Source of the DNA: Bacteroidaceae bacterium
GTDB lineage: Bacteria; Bacteroidota; Bacteroidia; Bacteroidales; Bacteroidaceae
DNA: 64,000 nucleotides
Assembly: GCA_017560945.1 (NCBI GenBank)
Contig: JAFZDY010000011.1
Span: forward strand, 1 to 64,000
Direction: 5' to 3'
Part shown: piece after piece, positions 27,648 through 38,304 of the stretch
Position numbering within the stretch: position 1 is the first letter of the stretch
How the letters are laid out: the number at the start of each line of letters is the position of its first letter
Notes under the pieces: model-generated
What the model was told of the DNA's origin: nothing
What the model saw: the letters and a program-made list of their open reading frames with translations, nothing else
Database searches by the model: none
Made by a program: the position numbers and the translations under genes

Positions 27648-28547
27648 TTACACCAAGTGTGCAATCCATTCTTCGCGATTGCCAGGAAGTAGGTCAATAA
27701 CAGGAATCTCTACCATCGTGTAGCAACCTGGTTGTTGTTTCATACTTGCACGTGCTACGTTAACGAGTACTTGTGAAGTCAATGCAGGATTGTTTATCTT
27801 CATGTTGAACTCGAACAATTGGTTTTGTGTCTTTCCGCTCACACCTTTGCGCACCAAGTTTACTCCATGTCCCATGTCTTTCAACTCATCCACATTTGAC
27901 ACCTGTTTTACGTGTGTTTCGTCATTCACAAAGTAGGGATCTGTCTTAATGGCAGTAGCAATCTTGTCAAAGTCGTATCCCTCTTCCACTTCAATGTACA
28001 CCATACGGCGATGTATGCCTGTACCTACAGGAATTGTCATTGATAGGGCATCTTTGACGCCTTCAATGGCCTTGCAACATACACTATGTCCCATAGACAT
28101 TCCAGGGCCGAAATTGGTGTAAGTGATTCCCTTGGGAGCCAAACTCTGCATCAAGGTACGCACCACACTATCGCTTCCTGGATCCCATCCTGCTGAGATG
28201 ATGGATACAGCACCATGCTCCTTCGCAACTTTGTCGAGTGAACGGCGTAAATCCACAATTCCTGAGTGGATGTCGTAACTGTCTACAGTATTGATACCCA
28301 GTGCCAATATCTCTTTAGCGTATGCTTCAATGCTACGCGTGGGAGCAGCCAATATGGCTACGTCAACGTCCTTTAATTCACTGATGTGCTTTACTACAGG
28401 GTAGTCATTCAGTTCTGCAGGTTTGTTTTCTGCACCACTGCGTCGTACCACACCTGCGATTTCAAAATCAGGGGCAGCCTCCAATGCCTCCAATGCAAAT
28501 TTTCCTATGTTGCCATATCCCACAATGGCTGCACGAATCTTTTTCAT
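27648..28547 (-). CDS. ddh: meso-Diaminopimelate D-dehydrogenase
   Basis: 299 residues, NADP-dependent. It converts L-tetrahydrodipicolinate directly to meso-diaminopimelate, a one-step route to lysine and peptidoglycan precursors. The start at 28547 (MKKIRAAIVGYGNIGKFALEAL) begins the Rossmann fold; an upstream in-frame ATG at 28604 gives a non-family extension and lies upstream of the predicted promoter. Motifs are VVRRSGAE, AILAAPTRS, DSYDIHSGIVDLRRSLD, SIISAGWDPGSDSVVRTL and GPGMSMGHSVCCKAI. A TAnnTTTG promoter lies 45 bp upstream on the minus strand. Confidence 0.95.
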   Translation of the reverse strand: MKKIRAAIVGYGNIGKFALEALEAAPDFEIAGVVRRSGAENKPAELNDYPVVKHISELKDVDVAILAAPTRSIEAYAKEILALGINTVDSYDIHSGIVDLRRSLDKVAKEHGAVSIISAGWDPGSDSVVRTLMQSLAPKGITYTNFGPGMSMGHSVCCKAIEGVKDALSMTIPVGTGIHRRMVYIEVEEGYDFDKIATAIKTDPYFVNDETHVKQVSNVDELKDMGHGVNLVRKGVSGKTQNQLFEFNMKINNPALTSQVLVNVARASMKQQPGCYTMVEIPVIDLLPGNREEWIAHLV

Positions 28548-28591
28548 ATCTTTGTTAATTCTTAAATGGCATAATTTGTATAAAACGAACG

Positions 28592-28599
28592 CAAATGTA
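28592..28599 (-). promoter_or_regulatory. -7 element of the ddh gene
   Basis: On the minus strand the sequence reads TACATTTG, an exact TAnnTTTG, followed by CG, 45 bp upstream of the ATG at 28547. It supports the downstream start choice. Confidence 0.6.
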
Positions 28600-28894
28600 T
28601 ACAAAAAGTTTGAATTATGAATGTTTCTGCCGATTTTTGTTAGCGAAGAGGGAAAAATCTTTGTTTTGTATGTATCCTCACGTTAAAAACATGAAGACTC
28701 AAAATGTTTCTTGATACACAAAAAGACTAAATTTTGTTCCTGTTTTTTTGTTTGAGTGTCAGTAATTTTTCACCTGAATCGTCATATTTCACATACATAT
28801 ACAATAAAAGATGTAATTTCTCGTTTTTTCTTTTGTTAACTGGGGTTATGTGGTGATGGTCGCATGGCCAGCGGAAGAAAGAAAAAGTACATTT
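28600..28894. other. AT-rich intergenic region between divergent ddh and ruvA
   Basis: About 300 bases carrying the ddh promoter at its left edge and the ruvA leader. A TAAATTTTG near 28727 resembles a -7 element with one extra base and could serve ruvA, but this is weak. No hairpin, RNA gene or convincing ORF was found. Confidence 0.4.
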
Positions 28895-29509
28895 ATGATC
28901 GAATATATCAAGGGAGAGATAGCGGAGTTGACTCCTGCTACTGTGACATTGGAAACGAGTGGGGGAGTGGGTTATCTGCTCAACATTTCGTTGAATACTT
29001 ATACTGCCATACAAGGTAAAAAACAGGTGCGTTTGTATGTTCATGAAGCCATTCGTGAGGATGCATGGGTGCTTTTTGGCTTTGCCACTAAGGAAGAGCG
29101 TGAGTTGTTTTTGCAACTGATCACTGTTAGCGGCATTGGTGGAAATACGGCACGTATGATATTGTCTGCTTTGAGCCCACGAGAATTGTGTGACGTGATA
29201 TCTACAGGTAACGATAAGTTACTGAAGACCGTGAAGGGTATAGGGTTGAAGACCGCTCAACGAATCATCGTGGATTTGAAGGATAAAATCAAAGTATTGC
29301 CCTCAGCCTCAGGAGCTGTTGGCATGGGTGGTGAACTCCCCTTGTCTGGAGTGGGAATGTCTAATGCGGTGATGGAAGAGGCAGTGTCGGCCCTTACAAT
29401 GTTGGGATTCCCTGTTGCTGCCTCGCAAAAGGTGGTGGTGGGCATCTTGAAGGAAGAACCATCCGCACCAGTAGAACAAGTAATCAAGGTGGCCTTGAAA
29501 AGATTGTAG
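28895..29509 (+). CDS. ruvA: Holliday junction branch migration protein RuvA
   Basis: 204 residues from the ATG at 28895 ([20 protein letters not shown]); upstream in-frame codons from 28850 do not resemble RuvA. RuvA tetramers bind four-way junctions and load RuvB. The OB-fold domain ([29 protein letters not shown]) is followed by helix-hairpin-helix motifs ([38 protein letters not shown]) and a C-terminal RuvB-binding domain ([11 protein letters not shown]). It lies immediately upstream of sprA, an arrangement I recall from other Bacteroidales. Confidence 0.96.
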   Translation: MIEYIKGEIAELTPATVTLETSGGVGYLLNISLNTYTAIQGKKQVRLYVHEAIREDAWVLFGFATKEERELFLQLITVSGIGGNTARMILSALSPRELCDVISTGNDKLLKTVKGIGLKTAQRIIVDLKDKIKVLPSASGAVGMGGELPLSGVGMSNAVMEEAVSALTMLGFPVAASQKVVVGILKEEPSAPVEQVIKVALKRL

Positions 29510-29568
29510 TTAACCTTCCCATATTTTTTTCTGTGTAGGGAAAAACTTTTTTGTGTATCTGAGAAAAA

Positions 29569-32500
29569 ATGAATAGCATAAAGACATATCGTTTTGGCCT
29601 TTTGACATTATTGTTACTGATTGTGGTCAGCGTGCAATTGTATGCTGCAATCAGTGGCGAAAGTCCCCTTTATGCTCCATTGACTACAACTCAAGAACCT
29701 CAACCAGCGGATTCGACCAATCAAGAAAAACCACGATACAGTGTCAAGAAAACAGCCCCTGAATATAACGAGGAGGATTTGAAGCAAAGTGCAGCCGACT
29801 TGCGCGACCCTGAAAATATTGAACAGAAAGTAGAGTATGATGAAAAGACGGGGCATTATGTGATAGGTACCAAGATGGGGGATAGTTATCTGAATGCCCC
29901 AGTGCTGATGACTCCAGAGGAGTATACCACATGGAGTATGAAGCAATCGATGAATGCTTACTATCGCAATAAAAATGCCGAAGAGTTTGAAAAGGAGGGG
30001 AAGGAGAAGTTTGATTTCACAGATATGAAGTTTGACCTTGGCCCTGCGGAAAAGATATTTGGCCCTGGCGGAGTGCAAATAAAAACCCAAGGATCTGCCG
30101 AGTTGAAGTTTGGTGGTAAGTACAAGAACACCCAAAATCCGAGCCTTCCTGAACGTCAGCGCAAAACTTTTGGTTTTGACTTCGATGAGAAGGTGAATCT
30201 TAACATTAACGGAAAGGTTGGTGATAAGATGAACCTAAACATGAATTACAATACTGATGCGACTTTCGACTATGATACAAAAAAGATAAAACTTGCTTAC
30301 GAAGGTAAGGAGGATGAGATTATAAAATTGTTGGAAGCGGGTAATGTCAGCATGCCCAGTAATTCATCCCTCATCCGCGGTGCTACTTCATTATTTGGTG
30401 TGCGAGCCGATTTTCAGTTTGGTAAATTAAAATTGCAAACTGTTGTTTCGCAAAAGGAGTCATCGTCTAAATCAGTATCCTCCAAGGGTGGAGCTCAACT
30501 TCATGATTTTGAATTGAGTGTGGCCAATTATGACGAAAATCGTCACTTCTTCCTTGGTCACTATTTCCGAGACAATTATGATAAGAATATGGCTTCGTTG
30601 CCAAATGTGTTGAGTGGTATTACCATCACTCGAGTGGAAATTTGGGTAACCAACAAGAGTAGTAGTTACGACAATCCGCGAAACATCATTGCATTTGCCG
30701 ACTTGGGAGAACCGCGTAAGATAAGCAATCCCACGTGGACAGGGACAGGGACAAACAATCCCTACAATAATGCAAACAACCTCTATCAAAGCATGGTAAA
30801 CCAATATGCCGATGCTCGTGATATTACCCGTTCGACAAATGTGTTGGATGGGATACCTGGATTTGAGGGTAGTGTAGATTACGAAAAAATAGAGAATGCA
30901 CGCCTATTGAAAAGTACGGAATATACGTTGAACAAGGCGGTAGGATTCATATCGTTAAAGCAGACTCTTCAACCCGATGATGTGTTGGCTATAGCCTATG
31001 AATACACATTGAATGGTACACGCTATCAGGTTGGTGAGTTTGCATCAGATGTGAGTGACACTCAACAAACCTTATACGTTAAGTTGTTGAAAAATACCAG
31101 CAATCGTCCAGGTATAGGAACATGGGATTTGATGATGAAGAACGTCTATGCATTGGGTGCGAATAGTGTTCAGAAGGAGAAATTCCGTCTCGACATCAAA
31201 TACCAGAGTGACACGGCAGGAGTGTACCTCAATTACATCCCTGAGCAACAATTGAAAGAAACGACCCTGTTGCGTGCCATGAATTTGGATAGATTGGATG
31301 ACAATCAACAGAGTCGTCCTAATGGATTTTTCGACTTCGTGGAGGGCTATACTGTGACGGCACAAAACGGACGCATTTACTTCCCTGTAGTAGAGCCTTT
31401 TGGTGATCATTTGCGTAAGTTTATAGGAAACAATGAATTGGCAGACAAGTATGTGTTCGATGAACTTTACGATTCTACAAAGACCATTGCCAAGCAGATT
31501 GCTGAAAAGGATAAATTTATATTGGTTGGACAATATAAAGCAACCTCTGGAAGTGAGATAGATTTGGGCGCATGGAACATACCCCAAGGTTCGGTGACGG
31601 TGACTGCTGGTGGAGTCACATTGGTCGAGAATAGTGACTATACGGTGGATTATAGTTCGGGTCGTGTAACCATTATCAATCAAAGTATCATTGATGCAGG
31701 TACAGCCGTAAACGTAAGTTTGGAGAGTAATACCAACTTCAGTATGCAACGTAAGTCCATGTTTGGTATGAACTTTGCATATGACTTTAGTAAGGATTTC
31801 CAATTTGGTGGTACCATTATGCACTTGAGTGAAAGACCTCAGACAAGCAAGGTGTCCATGGGTAATGAGCCATTGAAAAATACCTTGTGGGGTGCCAATA
31901 TGGCTTGGAAGAGAGAGAGTCAATGGTTGACCAATATGATTGATAAATTGCCTTTGTTGGATGCAACTCAACCTTCGTCCATCAATTTGACGGCAGAGTT
32001 TGCTCAGTTGATTGCAGGTGAGGCTGATGGTGTTCAAGGAAATGCTTCCTACTTGGATGATTTTGAAAGTACCGAGAATGGCATAGACATACGTCAACCA
32101 GAACGTTGGATGATTGCCAGCACTCCATCGGTATTGCCTTATTCTACATTGACGAACGATATACGTTACGGAATGGATCGAGCACGTCTAAGTTGGTACT
32201 ATATCGACCCATTATTTACACGTCGTAATTCTTCCCTTACTCCTTCACACATCAAGAGTGATATGGATCAATTGTCTAATCACTATGTGCGCGAGGTTTA
32301 CGAGCGTGAATTGTATCCAAATAAAGAAGCTGAGTACCAGTCTTCTTCGACTTTGAATATATTGAACTTAGCATTCTACCCCGATGAACGTGGTCCATAT
32401 AACCTTGACACAGACTTGACTGACGACGGAAAGTTGACCAATCCAACCAAACGTTGGGGTGGTATGATGCGTAAGTTAGAAACCAGTGATTTCGAAACAG

Positions 32501-35500
32501 CCAATATTGAGTATGTAGAATTTTGGATGTTGGATCCATTCATCTACGAAAGTTCAGATACACGTCCTCGTGGTGGAGACTTTTACATTAACTTGGGTGA
32601 AGTTTCGGAGGATGTTTTGAAGGATGGCAAGAAGTATTTTGAAAATGGAATGCCTGCCGATGGTAGTATGCGTTATACTGAAACAGTATGGGGACGTGTT
32701 CCTACTGATCGTAGCATAGTCTATGCTTTTGATAATACGGGTGGTGCACGTAGTCGTCAAGATGTAGGACTTGATGGATTGACAAATGTGGAAGAGGCAG
32801 AATTCCCAACTTATCGAGACTATCTGAGTGCAGTACGTGGTAAAGTCAGTGCCGATGCTTTTGCTCAACTACAGGCCGACCCCGCGGGCGATAATTATCA
32901 TTACAGTCGAGGATCCGATTATGATGATATGCAACTGAGTATTCTTGAAAGATACAAATTTATCAATAACCCTGAAGGAAACTCTGTTTCTTCAGAAAAT
33001 TCGCCTGAAAGTTATGATATATCCTATAAACGTACACCCGATTTGGAGGATATCAATCAGGATTATACGTTGAACGAGTACGAAAAGTATTACCAATACC
33101 ATATTAGTATGCGTCCCGAAGACCTAAAAGTCGGTCGCAACTATATCGTCGACAAGCGAGTAAGTAGTGTGAAATTGCGTAATGGAAAAACCGAGGATGC
33201 TACATGGTATCAGTTCCGTATTCCTGTGGATGAATATGAAAAGGCTGTTGGAGGAATCAATGGTGTGAATTCCATTCGTTTTATACGTATGTATCTTACC
33301 AATTTTGAACAACCCATTGTGCTTCGTTTTGCGACACTCGATCTCATCCGTTCAGAGTGGCGTACTTATGAACAAGCTCTTTACAATACCCAAACGGCTC
33401 CAACTATCAGTGGCTCGGTGAATGTTTCTTCTGTAAATATTGAAGAAAATGGCGATCGTGAGCCGGTGAACTACGTACTTCCTCCGGGTATTAGTCGCGT
33501 ACTCGATCCCAGCCAACCTCAATTGCGTCAGGATAATGAGCAAGCCCTTTGTGTTAAGGTAATGGATCTCAATACAGGTGATGCTCGTGCTATCTATAAA
33601 AATATCAATATTGATTTGCGACAGTACAATCGTTTACAGATGTTTACTCATGCCAATGCAATGATCAACGATGTGACAGGTTTGCAGGATGGTGAGGTGT
33701 CTGTGTTTATAAGGTTGGGGTCTGACTATAAAAACAATTTCTATGAGTATGAAATACCTTTGAAACTCACCCCCGAAGGTAAGTACGACAAGTATTCGAG
33801 CACTTCGGCCATTGCTGTGTGGCCAGAGGAGAATATGCTGGACATTGATTTTAGCGTATTTACCAATTTGAAGAAAGCACGCAATATTGCACGTGGTATT
33901 CCAGGCTCAGGGGTAAGTTATACAACCTTATATTATGAGTATGATCCTGCCCGTCCAAAGAATAAAGTTAGTGTGATGGGTAACCCTTCGTTGGGAGAGG
34001 TGAAGACTGTGATGATAGGTGTACGCAATAATGCTCGAAGTAAAAAATCAGTAGAGGTTTGGGTGAACGAGCTCCGCTTGTTGGATCCCTCTATTGATGG
34101 TGGTTGGGCCGCCCAAGGAAACTTGAATGTGAAGCTTTCCGACTTGGGTAGTATGAACTTGACTGGACATGTCGAGACTGCAGGTTTTGGAGGATTGGAA
34201 GAGAAGGTAAGTGAACGTAACATTGATAATTCTTACCAATATGCCTTTACCACAAACTTCGAAGCCGGGCGTTTCTTCCCTGAAAAGGCTAAGGTAAGTA
34301 TTCCGCTTTATTTCTCATATACTAAGGAAAAATTGTCGCCTAAGTACAATCCTTTGGATACAGATATGTTGTTGGACGATGCTTTGGAGGCGACATTGGA
34401 TGATCAAGAATACGATTCTATCCGTAGTATTGCTGAGACCGTGACTACTTATCGTAATTTCAGTGTAAGCAATGCTCGCGTGGATGTCGTGAGCAAGACA
34501 CCTATGCCTTATGATCCAGGAAACTTTTCGTTCAATTATTCTTATAGCAAAAAGGATAATAGTGGTGAGACTACAGCTTATGAGAACGAATTGGATTGGA
34601 AGCTTGGAATGAACTACAATTATGCTCCAGTGTATAAGGCGTTGGAACCATTCAAGAAGATAAAGAGTAAATCTAAATGGATGCAGGTCTTTAAAGACTT
34701 TGGCCTTAATTGGTTGCCCCAGAGTGTTGGTTTTAATACTGATATCAATCGCCACTATTACGAGTTACAAGAGCGTGACGTCGAAAATTTGGATGTAGCG
34801 GTAACTTTGCCTGTTTCCTATTCACAACAGTACTTGTGGAATAGAGAATTGGCTATTCGATGGGACTTGACCAAAACGTTGAAGTTAAACTATTCTTCAG
34901 CGACTCATGCCGAAGTAGAAGAACCTTATGGACCTGTAAATAAGAATCTTTATCCCGATGAATATACTGCATGGAAAGACTCAGTGAAACAGAGCCTTTT
35001 CCGATTGGGACGTCCAATGGATTATCAACAAACTTTTTCGGCTTCATATCAAGCTCCATTGACTAAGATTCCCGCTCTTGATTGGGTATCGGCTGATGCA
35101 AGCTTTAATTCGTCTTATAATTGGAATCGAGGTACCATGCTCGACAACGGAGTATCATTGGGTAATACTATTGCCAATCAGCGTACGTTGAATATCAATG
35201 GTCGTTTCAATATGGAAACTTTGTATAATAAGGTTCCTTTCTTGAAGGAGGCGAACAAACGATTTGCTGCAAGTAATAAGAAAACAACTTCTACCAAGAG
35301 CGTACGTGGAGATCAGGGAGTACAAGATGCCAAGAAAAAGGAAGAAGATGCCAAAAAGAACACTTTCACTATGGAAGTACAGTTAAAGCCTGATACAACA
35401 GTGATGGTGCTGCATTCACGTAAGAGTAAACGGCCTATCGTAACAGCAAAGACTGCAGATGGTAAGGCTTATCCCATTCGTATTAAAGTGTTGGACGAGA

Positions 35501-37047
35501 ACAAAATTATGATCCGTAATATGGATTCAGTGAAAGTCAAATTGACAGTTGTACCTGGTCCTAAACCTGAGGATTATAGTTGGTATAAACCTGCTCAAGT
35601 CGTTGCTCGTGGTGCAATGTTAATTCGAAATTTCAGCATCAGTTATCGCAATACCAACGCAATGTCTGTTCCTGGTTTTATTCCTTCTATAGGTGATGCT
35701 TTTGGACAGGGACAGAATGGCGGTATCTTTGCTCCTGGATTGGATTTCGCATTTGGTCTTCAAGATGAAGACTATTTGCATAGAGCTGCAGACCATGGTT
35801 GGTTGATGCAAAGTGATAGTGTAGCGACACCTGCCACAACTAATGCCATGGAGGACCTCCAGTTAAAGATGACATTGGAACCTTTTACAGATTTTAAGAT
35901 TGACCTCAATGCCAGTCGTACAATGAATCGTGCTCGTAATATTCAGTATATGTATGCTGGTATGCCTGAGATTCAGAGCGGAAACTTCAATATGACGGTC
36001 ATTACTATAGGCTCAGCTTTTGGTGGAGCAGGTAATTCAAGCAATGGTTACTCTTCTCGTCCATTCAATCGCTTTATTCATAACTTGAATGTGATTCAGC
36101 AACGCTTAGAAACACAGTATGCTGATGCTGTTTATCCCGCAGGAACATCTTTAGCCGGTCAACCATATGATGCCTCTAACGGTGGTGTGGACAAATATTC
36201 ACCCGATGTGATGATCCCCGCTTTCCTGGCTGCTTATACAGGAAAGGATGCAGGTAGTTCGGTGCTTGATATCTTCCCTTCGTTGTTGAAGATGATGCCA
36301 AACTGGACTGTTAAGTATGGTGGTTTGGGTAAACTTCCTTGGTTTAGCGAGCATTTCAAGAGTGTAACACTCAGTCATGGATATAAGAGTGTATATTCTG
36401 TCGGTTCGTTCAATACCTATCAGAGTTTCCGTTCTTTCATGGGTGAACGTGGATTCATTGAAAATACTCAGACTGGCAATCCTGTACCTCGCAGTATGTA
36501 CGATGTGAATACGGTCAGCATAAATGAGAGTTTTTCACCCTTGGTGGGTATCGATGTTACCTTGCAAAATAACCTGTCTGCCAAGTTGGAATTGAAGAAA
36601 ACTCGTGTACTAAACCTTAGTTTGGCAGCCAATCAGTTAGTTGAAACTGCATCTGATGATTTTGTAGTTGGAGTCGGGTATAAGATAGTGAACTTCAAAC
36701 TACTTGGTGGTGGAAATAGTACTCAGAAACGTAAAACTTCTTCGTCTAATAATTCCTCAAATTCTACTCGACGAGGTGGGGTAAGCAACGATTTGAACTT
36801 ACGTGCTGACATTTCTTGGCGTTCACAAAGTGCGCTTTGTCGCGATATTCAATCGGTTACTACTCAGGCAACTAGTGGTAATAAGGCTTTGAAATTGTCG
36901 CTCTCAGCTGACTATACTTTGAGTCGTCGCCTTACTCTTAATGCCTATTACGATATGCAGCGCAATGAGCCGTTGGTATCTGCATCAGCCTATCCCGTTA
37001 CTACGGTCGATTTTGGTGTAAGCATGAAGTTCTCGTTGACGAGATAA
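29569..37047 (+). CDS. sprA: T9SS outer-membrane translocon protein SprA (Sov)
   Basis: 2492-residue protein matching the giant SprA/Sov family, the 36-strand barrel through which type IX secretion substrates cross the outer membrane. It has a signal sequence (LLTLLLLIVVSVQLYAA), and long beta-rich stretches such as KFGGKYKNTQNPSLPERQRKTFGFDFDEKVNLNINGKVGDKMNLNMNYNTDA and SLIRGATSLFGVRADFQFGKL are typical of the family. A Lys-rich insert sits near residue 1910. The C-terminus ends in a strand with terminal Arg (VDFGVSMKFSLTR). Length is as expected, with no frameshift. Several genes in the window encode proteins with T9SS-type sorting domains, its likely substrates. Confidence 0.95.
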   Translation: MNSIKTYRFGLLTLLLLIVVSVQLYAAISGESPLYAPLTTTQEPQPADSTNQEKPRYSVKKTAPEYNEEDLKQSAADLRDPENIEQKVEYDEKTGHYVIGTKMGDSYLNAPVLMTPEEYTTWSMKQSMNAYYRNKNAEEFEKEGKEKFDFTDMKFDLGPAEKIFGPGGVQIKTQGSAELKFGGKYKNTQNPSLPERQRKTFGFDFDEKVNLNINGKVGDKMNLNMNYNTDATFDYDTKKIKLAYEGKEDEIIKLLEAGNVSMPSNSSLIRGATSLFGVRADFQFGKLKLQTVVSQKESSSKSVSSKGGAQLHDFELSVANYDENRHFFLGHYFRDNYDKNMASLPNVLSGITITRVEIWVTNKSSSYDNPRNIIAFADLGEPRKISNPTWTGTGTNNPYNNANNLYQSMVNQYADARDITRSTNVLDGIPGFEGSVDYEKIENARLLKSTEYTLNKAVGFISLKQTLQPDDVLAIAYEYTLNGTRYQVGEFASDVSDTQQTLYVKLLKNTSNRPGIGTWDLMMKNVYALGANSVQKEKFRLDIKYQSDTAGVYLNYIPEQQLKETTLLRAMNLDRLDDNQQSRPNGFFDFVEGYTVTAQNGRIYFPVVEPFGDHLRKFIGNNELADKYVFDELYDSTKTIAKQIAEKDKFILVGQYKATSGSEIDLGAWNIPQGSVTVTAGGVTLVENSDYTVDYSSGRVTIINQSIIDAGTAVNVSLESNTNFSMQRKSMFGMNFAYDFSKDFQFGGTIMHLSERPQTSKVSMGNEPLKNTLWGANMAWKRESQWLTNMIDKLPLLDATQPSSINLTAEFAQLIAGEADGVQGNASYLDDFESTENGIDIRQPERWMIASTPSVLPYSTLTNDIRYGMDRARLSWYYIDPLFTRRNSSLTPSHIKSDMDQLSNHYVREVYERELYPNKEAEYQSSSTLNILNLAFYPDERGPYNLDTDLTDDGKLTNPTKRWGGMMRKLETSDFETANIEYVEFWMLDPFIYESSDTRPRGGDFYINLGEVSEDVLKDGKKYFENGMPADGSMRYTETVWGRVPTDRSIVYAFDNTGGARSRQDVGLDGLTNVEEAEFPTYRDYLSAVRGKVSADAFAQLQADPAGDNYHYSRGSDYDDMQLSILERYKFINNPEGNSVSSENSPESYDISYKRTPDLEDINQDYTLNEYEKYYQYHISMRPEDLKVGRNYIVDKRVSSVKLRNGKTEDATWYQFRIPVDEYEKAVGGINGVNSIRFIRMYLTNFEQPIVLRFATLDLIRSEWRTYEQALYNTQTAPTISGSVNVSSVNIEENGDREPVNYVLPPGISRVLDPSQPQLRQDNEQALCVKVMDLNTGDARAIYKNINIDLRQYNRLQMFTHANAMINDVTGLQDGEVSVFIRLGSDYKNNFYEYEIPLKLTPEGKYDKYSSTSAIAVWPEENMLDIDFSVFTNLKKARNIARGIPGSGVSYTTLYYEYDPARPKNKVSVMGNPSLGEVKTVMIGVRNNARSKKSVEVWVNELRLLDPSIDGGWAAQGNLNVKLSDLGSMNLTGHVETAGFGGLEEKVSERNIDNSYQYAFTTNFEAGRFFPEKAKVSIPLYFSYTKEKLSPKYNPLDTDMLLDDALEATLDDQEYDSIRSIAETVTTYRNFSVSNARVDVVSKTPMPYDPGNFSFNYSYSKKDNSGETTAYENELDWKLGMNYNYAPVYKALEPFKKIKSKSKWMQVFKDFGLNWLPQSVGFNTDINRHYYELQERDVENLDVAVTLPVSYSQQYLWNRELAIRWDLTKTLKLNYSSATHAEVEEPYGPVNKNLYPDEYTAWKDSVKQSLFRLGRPMDYQQTFSASYQAPLTKIPALDWVSADASFNSSYNWNRGTMLDNGVSLGNTIANQRTLNINGRFNMETLYNKVPFLKEANKRFAASNKKTTSTKSVRGDQGVQDAKKKEEDAKKNTFTMEVQLKPDTTVMVLHSRKSKRPIVTAKTADGKAYPIRIKVLDENKIMIRNMDSVKVKLTVVPGPKPEDYSWYKPAQVVARGAMLIRNFSISYRNTNAMSVPGFIPSIGDAFGQGQNGGIFAPGLDFAFGLQDEDYLHRAADHGWLMQSDSVATPATTNAMEDLQLKMTLEPFTDFKIDLNASRTMNRARNIQYMYAGMPEIQSGNFNMTVITIGSAFGGAGNSSNGYSSRPFNRFIHNLNVIQQRLETQYADAVYPAGTSLAGQPYDASNGGVDKYSPDVMIPAFLAAYTGKDAGSSVLDIFPSLLKMMPNWTVKYGGLGKLPWFSEHFKSVTLSHGYKSVYSVGSFNTYQSFRSFMGERGFIENTQTGNPVPRSMYDVNTVSINESFSPLVGIDVTLQNNLSAKLELKKTRVLNLSLAANQLVETASDDFVVGVGYKIVNFKLLGGGNSTQKRKTSSSNNSSNSTRRGGVSNDLNLRADISWRSQSALCRDIQSVTTQATSGNKALKLSLSADYTLSRRLTLNAYYDMQRNEPLVSASAYPVTTVDFGVSMKFSLTR

Positions 37048-37165
37048 ATGAGGTGTGTATAATAATTATATAAAATAGAGTGGACCAACCCCTGTGGATT
37101 TTTATTCATTCGCACTTTCTTGTGGAGAGCGAGTAAGAGTGGTGGTCACTAATGTGAATTTGTGT

Positions 37166-38239
37166 ATGAAAAAAGGAGATAAAGTTCGCTTCCTCAGTGA
37201 AAAAGGAGGAGGTGTTGTGGCTGGATTCCAAGGTAAGGATATCGTTCTTGTGGAGGATGAGGATGGCTTTGAGATTCCGATGTCCGTTAGGGAATGTGTG
37301 GTGATTGATACCGATGACTATAACATTGCTCGAGTGAATACAAGAACAGAGTCAAAGAACAGACCTGCTCCTGGTCCCTCTTTCGTGAAAGAGGATAAAG
37401 TCAAAATTCTCCCTCGTAGGGGAAATATTTCTGGAGGGTCTGCTCTTAATGTGAAGTTGGCTTATGTTCCTCACGATATCAAGGCTGTGACTACTACATT
37501 GTTCGATGCTTATTTGGTAAATGATAGTAGTTACTCCCTTTACTACACCTATCTGGTGGCAGAGAATAAGAGTTGGACAGTTCGTGCACATGGCTTGTTG
37601 GAACCCGATACAAAGATGTTCTTGGAGGAATTTGGTAAGGATACACTTAATAGTATGGAACGTGTGGCTGTGCAACTGATGCCCTTTAAGGAAGAGGTTA
37701 GTTTTTTGATGAAACCCACTATTTGTGTGGAGTTGCGTATTGATACGGTGAAGTTTTATAAACTTCATACTTTCCGTGAAAACGATTTCTTTGAAGAACC
37801 TTCCTTGCTTTATGATGTGGTAAAGGATGATGTTCCCGTGCACCAGGTCTTTGTAGATGCGGTACAGATACAAGAGGCTTTGTTGGGAAAGAAAAAGAAT
37901 AGTACTCCCTCCAATCCTGCTCCAAAATCTGTAAGTAAGGCGTCTAACAATCCATCTGTCATCGAAGTAGATCTTCATATTCACGAGTTACTCGACAATA
38001 CTTCGGGCATGACCAATGGTGAAATGTTGGAGTATCAACTCGGTGTTTTCCGTCGTACGATGGAGGAGAATCGCAAACGTATTGGGCAAAAGATCGTCTT
38101 CATCCATGGAAAAGGCGAGGGTGTACTTCGTCGTGCCATAGAGACGGAATTGAAGACCAAGTATAAGAATTGTACTTTTCAAGATGCTTCGTTCCGTGAG
38201 TACGGCTTCGGCGCTACCATGGTGACAATTCGTAATTGA
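37166..38239 (+). CDS. DUF2027/Smr-domain protein
   Basis: 357 residues from the ATG at 37166 ([23 protein letters not shown]), just after an AG-rich region; the upstream GTG-initiated extension is not family-like. The N-terminal part is a small beta-barrel ([34 protein letters not shown]), followed by a DUF2027-like domain. The C-terminal 80 residues are a Smr domain with [30 protein letters not shown] and YGFGATMV. Smr domains in MutS2-type proteins nick nucleic acids; whether this one has such activity is unknown. It ends near the bidirectional hairpin at 38257-38295. Confidence 0.85.
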   Translation: MKKGDKVRFLSEKGGGVVAGFQGKDIVLVEDEDGFEIPMSVRECVVIDTDDYNIARVNTRTESKNRPAPGPSFVKEDKVKILPRRGNISGGSALNVKLAYVPHDIKAVTTTLFDAYLVNDSSYSLYYTYLVAENKSWTVRAHGLLEPDTKMFLEEFGKDTLNSMERVAVQLMPFKEEVSFLMKPTICVELRIDTVKFYKLHTFRENDFFEEPSLLYDVVKDDVPVHQVFVDAVQIQEALLGKKKNSTPSNPAPKSVSKASNNPSVIEVDLHIHELLDNTSGMTNGEMLEYQLGVFRRTMEENRKRIGQKIVFIHGKGEGVLRRAIETELKTKYKNCTFQDASFREYGFGATMVTIRN

Positions 38240-38256
38240 CAGGGGTATATTGTACG

Positions 38257-38295
38257 TTTTGGGGACAATTAGTCGAAAACTATGATTGCCCCAAA
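38257..38295. terminator. Probable bidirectional terminator
   Basis: TTTGGGGACAAT (38258-38269) pairs with ATTGCCCCAAA (38285-38295) with a single bulge, between two convergent genes. T- and A-rich flanks are modest, so strength is uncertain. Confidence 0.55.
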
Positions 38296-38304
38296 GAATT
38301 ATAG